A stretch of 64,000 nucleotides of DNA from Takifugu bimaculatus (lineage: Eukaryota > Chordata > Actinopteri > Tetraodontiformes > Tetraodontidae). The stretch lies in NCBI GenBank assembly GCA_004026145.2, contig CP034989.1, positions 4,619,379 through 4,683,378 on the forward strand, read 5' to 3'. Made by a program: the position numbers and the translations under genes. The notes beneath the pieces were generated by a model, which was given only the letters and a program-made list of their open reading frames with translations, was not told the DNA's origin and searched no databases. Below, in pieces: positions 61,051 to 64,000 of this stretch. Numbering within the stretch: the stretch's first letter is position 1; every line of letters begins with the position of its first letter.

Positions 61051-61195
61051 GAGCAGATGTTTGGACGTGTTTATTCAGCAACCACCAGATGCTCCTGCTG
61101 GCGCGCCAAACAGTGCATTATCTAACCTGGGCTGGCCACGCCCACCACCCCAAACATCACCTGGGTGGGAGACACGCCCCTAAGCGTCCGCCACA
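61051..61195 (-). repeat. Partial 5' LTR
   Basis: About 145 bases similar to the start of the other LTRs (TGTGGCGGACGCTTAGGGGC, then the AATAAA-containing R region) but more diverged. It lacks the LTR 3' part and abuts gag directly. Confidence 0.65.
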
Positions 61196-62090
61196 ACGTC
61201 AGACATTCAGGTCATATTAGTCCCTAAAGGTTTAGGAAGCCTCAACTGCACTGTCATAATGAACTGACTTTAGCTTTTACTTTCATATCATATTCAAGTT
61301 TCGCTTCCCATCCAAGCAGTCAGAATAAAAGCCTTTATGATAAATAAAGAGAAATACAAACGCCTCCCTTATTTTGGTCACAGAGTTCCATGGTTGGTCA
61401 ATGAGACTCACCAATAGTTTAAATAATTCCGATGTAATAATAACCAAAGGTGTTGTTTCCTGTGGAGCAACATTTAAATGCGGTTGCTCTAAAAAGCATG
61501 ATATTATATTCTTATATTATATCATAACGCAGCAGATTGTGAAGGGTTGAAAGGAGACGCAGAGGCTGTGGGTGCCCCCACTGAGCCCCACACCGTCACA
61601 CACAGACGGGACAGCTCCGCTCACGACCACGGGCTCTACCCGGGACGTCCAGGCGCCAGACGCGTGGCAACCTGCCGTAGATGAGCTTCTCAAATGTGTC
61701 GAATCTCAAACACTTTCAGTCTCGTCTCACATTTCATTGCCCATCACCAACACGTTCCGAGGAACTGTTGAAGCTCTGAAGATAGTGGCACACACACATT
61801 TACTACCTCACACAGATAGGGCACACAAGCTGCAACACGTAGACGCGTGAAGCCTGAACTGGCAGAAAATAAAAATGTTGAAATTCTAATTCTCCCCACT
61901 GCTTGAAAGCTCTTCTGTTCCTTTGTTCTGGAGAGCTTTTGCTTCGGTGCAAAGATTGGCCATGTGGGGAAGATTCTTGTGGGAGGAAAAGCAACAAGGT
62001 AAAGCTGCCGTTCTCCACCCTATGGAACGGTCGTCGACCTTTAATAGACAAAACGGTCTTCTTTAGCTTGTCAAGCAGCCGTTAGAGCAT
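61196..62090. other. Spacer between retroelement and helicase pseudogene
   Basis: No recognisable gene. The small open frames at 61.57-62.08 kb have no recognisable similarity and no splice pattern I trust. Confidence 0.45.
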
Positions 62091-62116
62091 TAAACTGAGT
62101 CTTTTCCTTTCCAAAG

Positions 62117-63024
62117 GTGGCGTGTGTGATGAAAACTGATCGTACCAAACGGTCCCCGCAAACCGGCGTCAGCGTTTGCAAGGGGAAGACGGCCATTTTG
62201 TCCAGACGCAACCCGATGGCGTTCAACTGTGCGGTCTCGCTCCCCACCGCGAATCCGTCCTGTCGGGTCCACTTGGTAGGAGTGTGTGTGTGTGTGTGTG
62301 CGTGAGTGAGTGTGTGTGTGTGAGTGTGTGTTGAAGGACAAGATGCAGACACATTGAAGCGGAGACACATGGAGGCTGTACTGTGCTTTAGGGCCTGGAA
62401 GGCGTCGGCCTGGACCGGATCTCGGACCTCCGGCACCTGCTGCAGGATCAAAAACTGTAAACAAAACTCCACGACTGCGAAATAATAAATCAAACACACA
62501 TACGCCGGACAGACGGAGGACCCGGAGCTGGAGCCAGCTGGAAAGGTGCTCTGAATGTGAGTCCCAACGAGCCGGAACGTAGAGCTCCGCTGAGTCCAAG
62601 GTTTGGATTATTGCAGATGTTTCAGCGCCGGTTCTGGCCTCCTGGCTGTCATGATTCTAAAAATAGACTGTTGGAGCTGACAACCACATGCCCAGCAAGA
62701 CCTCGTTGCCCTGATTTGTTGCTTGAACCAGACTTGATGTGAGGGACGGTCCCCAACGTTAAAGGTTTGGAGTTTGACAGCGTGATGATCACTGACCACT
62801 TCATCAAGGTTCCAGCTTCCCGTCACAGCCTGGACGTGCACGGCGGGTGCACGCTGCGTCTCCTGGCTTCCCTTTATTTCCTCCTGTGCTGCGTCTTCAC
62901 GGACAAGAGTCCGCCTGAGGAGTGGAACCTGCTGTAGGTGGCCGTGACTCGTGCCCAGACCCCGCTGGTCACCAGCAGCAGCGTCCGCCACCTCCTGAAG
63001 GGCCGGGGCCAGGTCGCACCGTGA
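62117..63024 (+). pseudogene. Decayed fragment of an FBH1 (FBXO18)-type UvrD-family DNA helicase
   Basis: Three blocks in the right order match the C-terminal half of FBH1. Block 1 (62117-62282) has GKTAILSRRNPMAFNCAVSL ending RVHLVG. Block 2 (62407-62460) has GLDRISDLRHLLQ and then a stop. Block 3 (about 62650-63024) has GTVPNVKGLEFDSV, IKVPASRHSLD, EEWNLL and VAVTRA. In-frame stops lie at 62740-62742 (TGA) and 62935-62937 (TAG, where the helicase motif VI tyrosine should be). Motif V has lost its usual HKAKG pattern, and a TG microsatellite interrupts the fragment. No F-box, Walker A or C-terminal tail was found. FBH1 is not a neighbour of NUDT5 in human, so this looks like a moved copy. 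I withhold a gene symbol because it is broken. Confidence 0.6.
62280..62334. repeat. TG-rich microsatellite inside the helicase fragment
   Basis: TG repeats with GAGTGA interruptions directly after the VHLVG-coding block. Confidence 0.85.
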
Positions 63025-64000
63025 CCCACGGACGGCGCCTGCGTGTTTAAGAGCTCCGACGCCCATTTCAGCTGAAATCACATGTCTGACGCTTCACACT
63101 GTTGCACAATTAACCCCACGTGAAACCGCAGACGTGCGCTGCATCCTGTCCCGTGGCATCTTGGCGCCGCTGCCTCTTTGCTGTTGGAGTCTTGTGTCTT
63201 CTGGAGGTTTCACAACAGTGATTTGTTGCTCTTCTTTTGCAGCATCAGCATGTTTTGGTTGTAGTTGCTGGATTGAACTTTTCCCAACATCAATCAGTGA
63301 GAGATCGCCGCAAAAACTAACGTAGTTTATCCAGTTAATGAGTCAGAAACTGTTCTGAAGAGACGCCTCATTTGCCAACATCTGCAGAACAACTGGAAGC
63401 GTTTCTGATCGTTTAGAGGGCTCTTGTCTGGACTCCACCATGATGACCTGCGTCAGAACGCCGTCTTCCCTCCAGATGTTCCTCTTTCATCGCCTCGCCT
63501 GCTCGTGCACGTTGTTCAAACGGAAACACTTAAGCTTGCTCCCGCAGGCTGACGGGTGTTTCGGGAGAAGTGTGTGTGGGAATGTGTGTGTGAGAAGTGT
63601 GTGTGGGAATGTGTGTGTGGGAATGTGTGTGTGAATGTGTGGGACCATCATGGCGGACAACGTTCCCAACATGGCCCTGATCAACCAGCCATTCCGACCC
63701 TAATCCCAGAGTATTGGGAATAGTCGTAAATGCTTTTTCTTTTCCTCACTTTTATTTGTAACTTGTGCATTTAATGAAGCTGTTCCATGTTTTGACTTGA
63801 TGTTGGAACATCCCACCACTTTTAATGGTCACCAGCAGTGGTTGGATCAGCGTGAGTGATGCGTGCACGATTAAAAACACCCGCTGGACACTTTCTAACC
63901 CCACTCATTTCCTAAAGAACCTTGTTAGGATCTGCGGCAGCGAGGCAATTAAAACATTTTCCTGTTGCCTTGATCCAATATTAATGTGTGTTTTTCCCTC
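63025..64000. other. Right end, no gene recognised
   Basis: No coding region with known similarity. In human the gene beyond NUDT5 is SEC61A2, which is not visible up to the window edge. Confidence 0.5.
63567..63645. repeat. TG-rich minisatellite, unit about 14 bp (GTGTGTGGGAATGT)
   Basis: About five irregular copies alternating GTGTGTGGGAAT and GTGTGTGAGAAG. Confidence 0.8.

Larger units (their letters stand above)
57159..61195 (-). mobile_element. Two truncated Ty3/gypsy LTR retrotransposon pieces in tandem
   Basis: All retroelement reading frames run on the minus strand. From right to left: partial 5' LTR (61195-61051), gag remnant, protease remnant, integrase C-terminus with polypurine tract and LTR (60299-59368), then reverse transcriptase (59372-58800), a non-homologous stretch, integrase, polypurine tract and final LTR (58340-57159). 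The first piece lacks reverse transcriptase, RNase H and most of integrase. The second lacks its 5' LTR, gag and protease. Every domain carries frameshifts or truncations, so neither is autonomous. The gag-PR-RT-IN order is typical of Ty3/gypsy (Metaviridae) elements of fish genomes. Confidence 0.85.

Noticed and set aside
1..64000. tRNA genes
   Set aside because: A scan by eye for B-box type GGTTCGAATCC sequences found none with a matching A box.

Overview
This window is vertebrate nuclear DNA, most likely from a teleost with a compact genome (a tetraodontiform pufferfish is my best guess). Eight intron-rich protein-coding genes fit in about 55 kb, introns are short with GT-AG borders, (CA)n microsatellites are dense, and the proteins read as teleost forms of known vertebrate genes. 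There are no bacterial operons, phage genes or CRISPR arrays. I see no unprecedented biological system and do not claim one. The value lies in a complete syntenic block, several unusual introns and exons, a set of apparent one-base reading-frame breaks, and repeat-rich DNA.

Layout. 1-2.6 kb: no gene seen. 2.64-5.29 kb (+): phyh, peroxisomal phytanoyl-CoA 2-hydroxylase. 6.15-8.33 kb (+): ucma, the secreted Gla-rich cartilage protein. 9.68-14.31 kb (-): mcm10, replication initiation. 15.90-19.19 kb (-): optn, the autophagy receptor optineurin. 21.6-26.8 kb (+): ccdc3, a secreted coiled-coil protein. 33.87-47.36 kb (-): camk1d, a Ca2+/calmodulin-dependent kinase; a 100-N gap lies in it and two N-terminal kinase exons were not found. 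49.75-53.18 kb (-): cdc123, the eIF2 assembly factor. 53.98-55.73 kb (+): nudt5, an ADP-sugar pyrophosphatase, head to head with cdc123. 57.16-61.2 kb: two broken Ty3/gypsy retrotransposon pieces in tandem on the minus strand. 62.1-63.0 kb (+): a decayed fragment of an FBH1-type helicase gene. The rest to 64 kb shows no gene.

Gene order and relative orientation (phyh, ucma, mcm10, optn, ccdc3, camk1d, cdc123, nudt5) match what I know of human 10p13 without exception, so this is an ancestral block inherited from the bony-vertebrate ancestor rather than a functional operon. The genes have unrelated jobs; only cdc123 and nudt5 look likely to share a promoter.

Exon models were built by hand. phyh (357 aa), optn (535 aa), cdc123 (350 aa) and nudt5 (217 aa) close exactly in frame across all exons. 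ucma, mcm10 (twice) and ccdc3 each need one base removed to keep the conserved frame, which points to insertion errors in the assembly or, less likely, real frameshifts.
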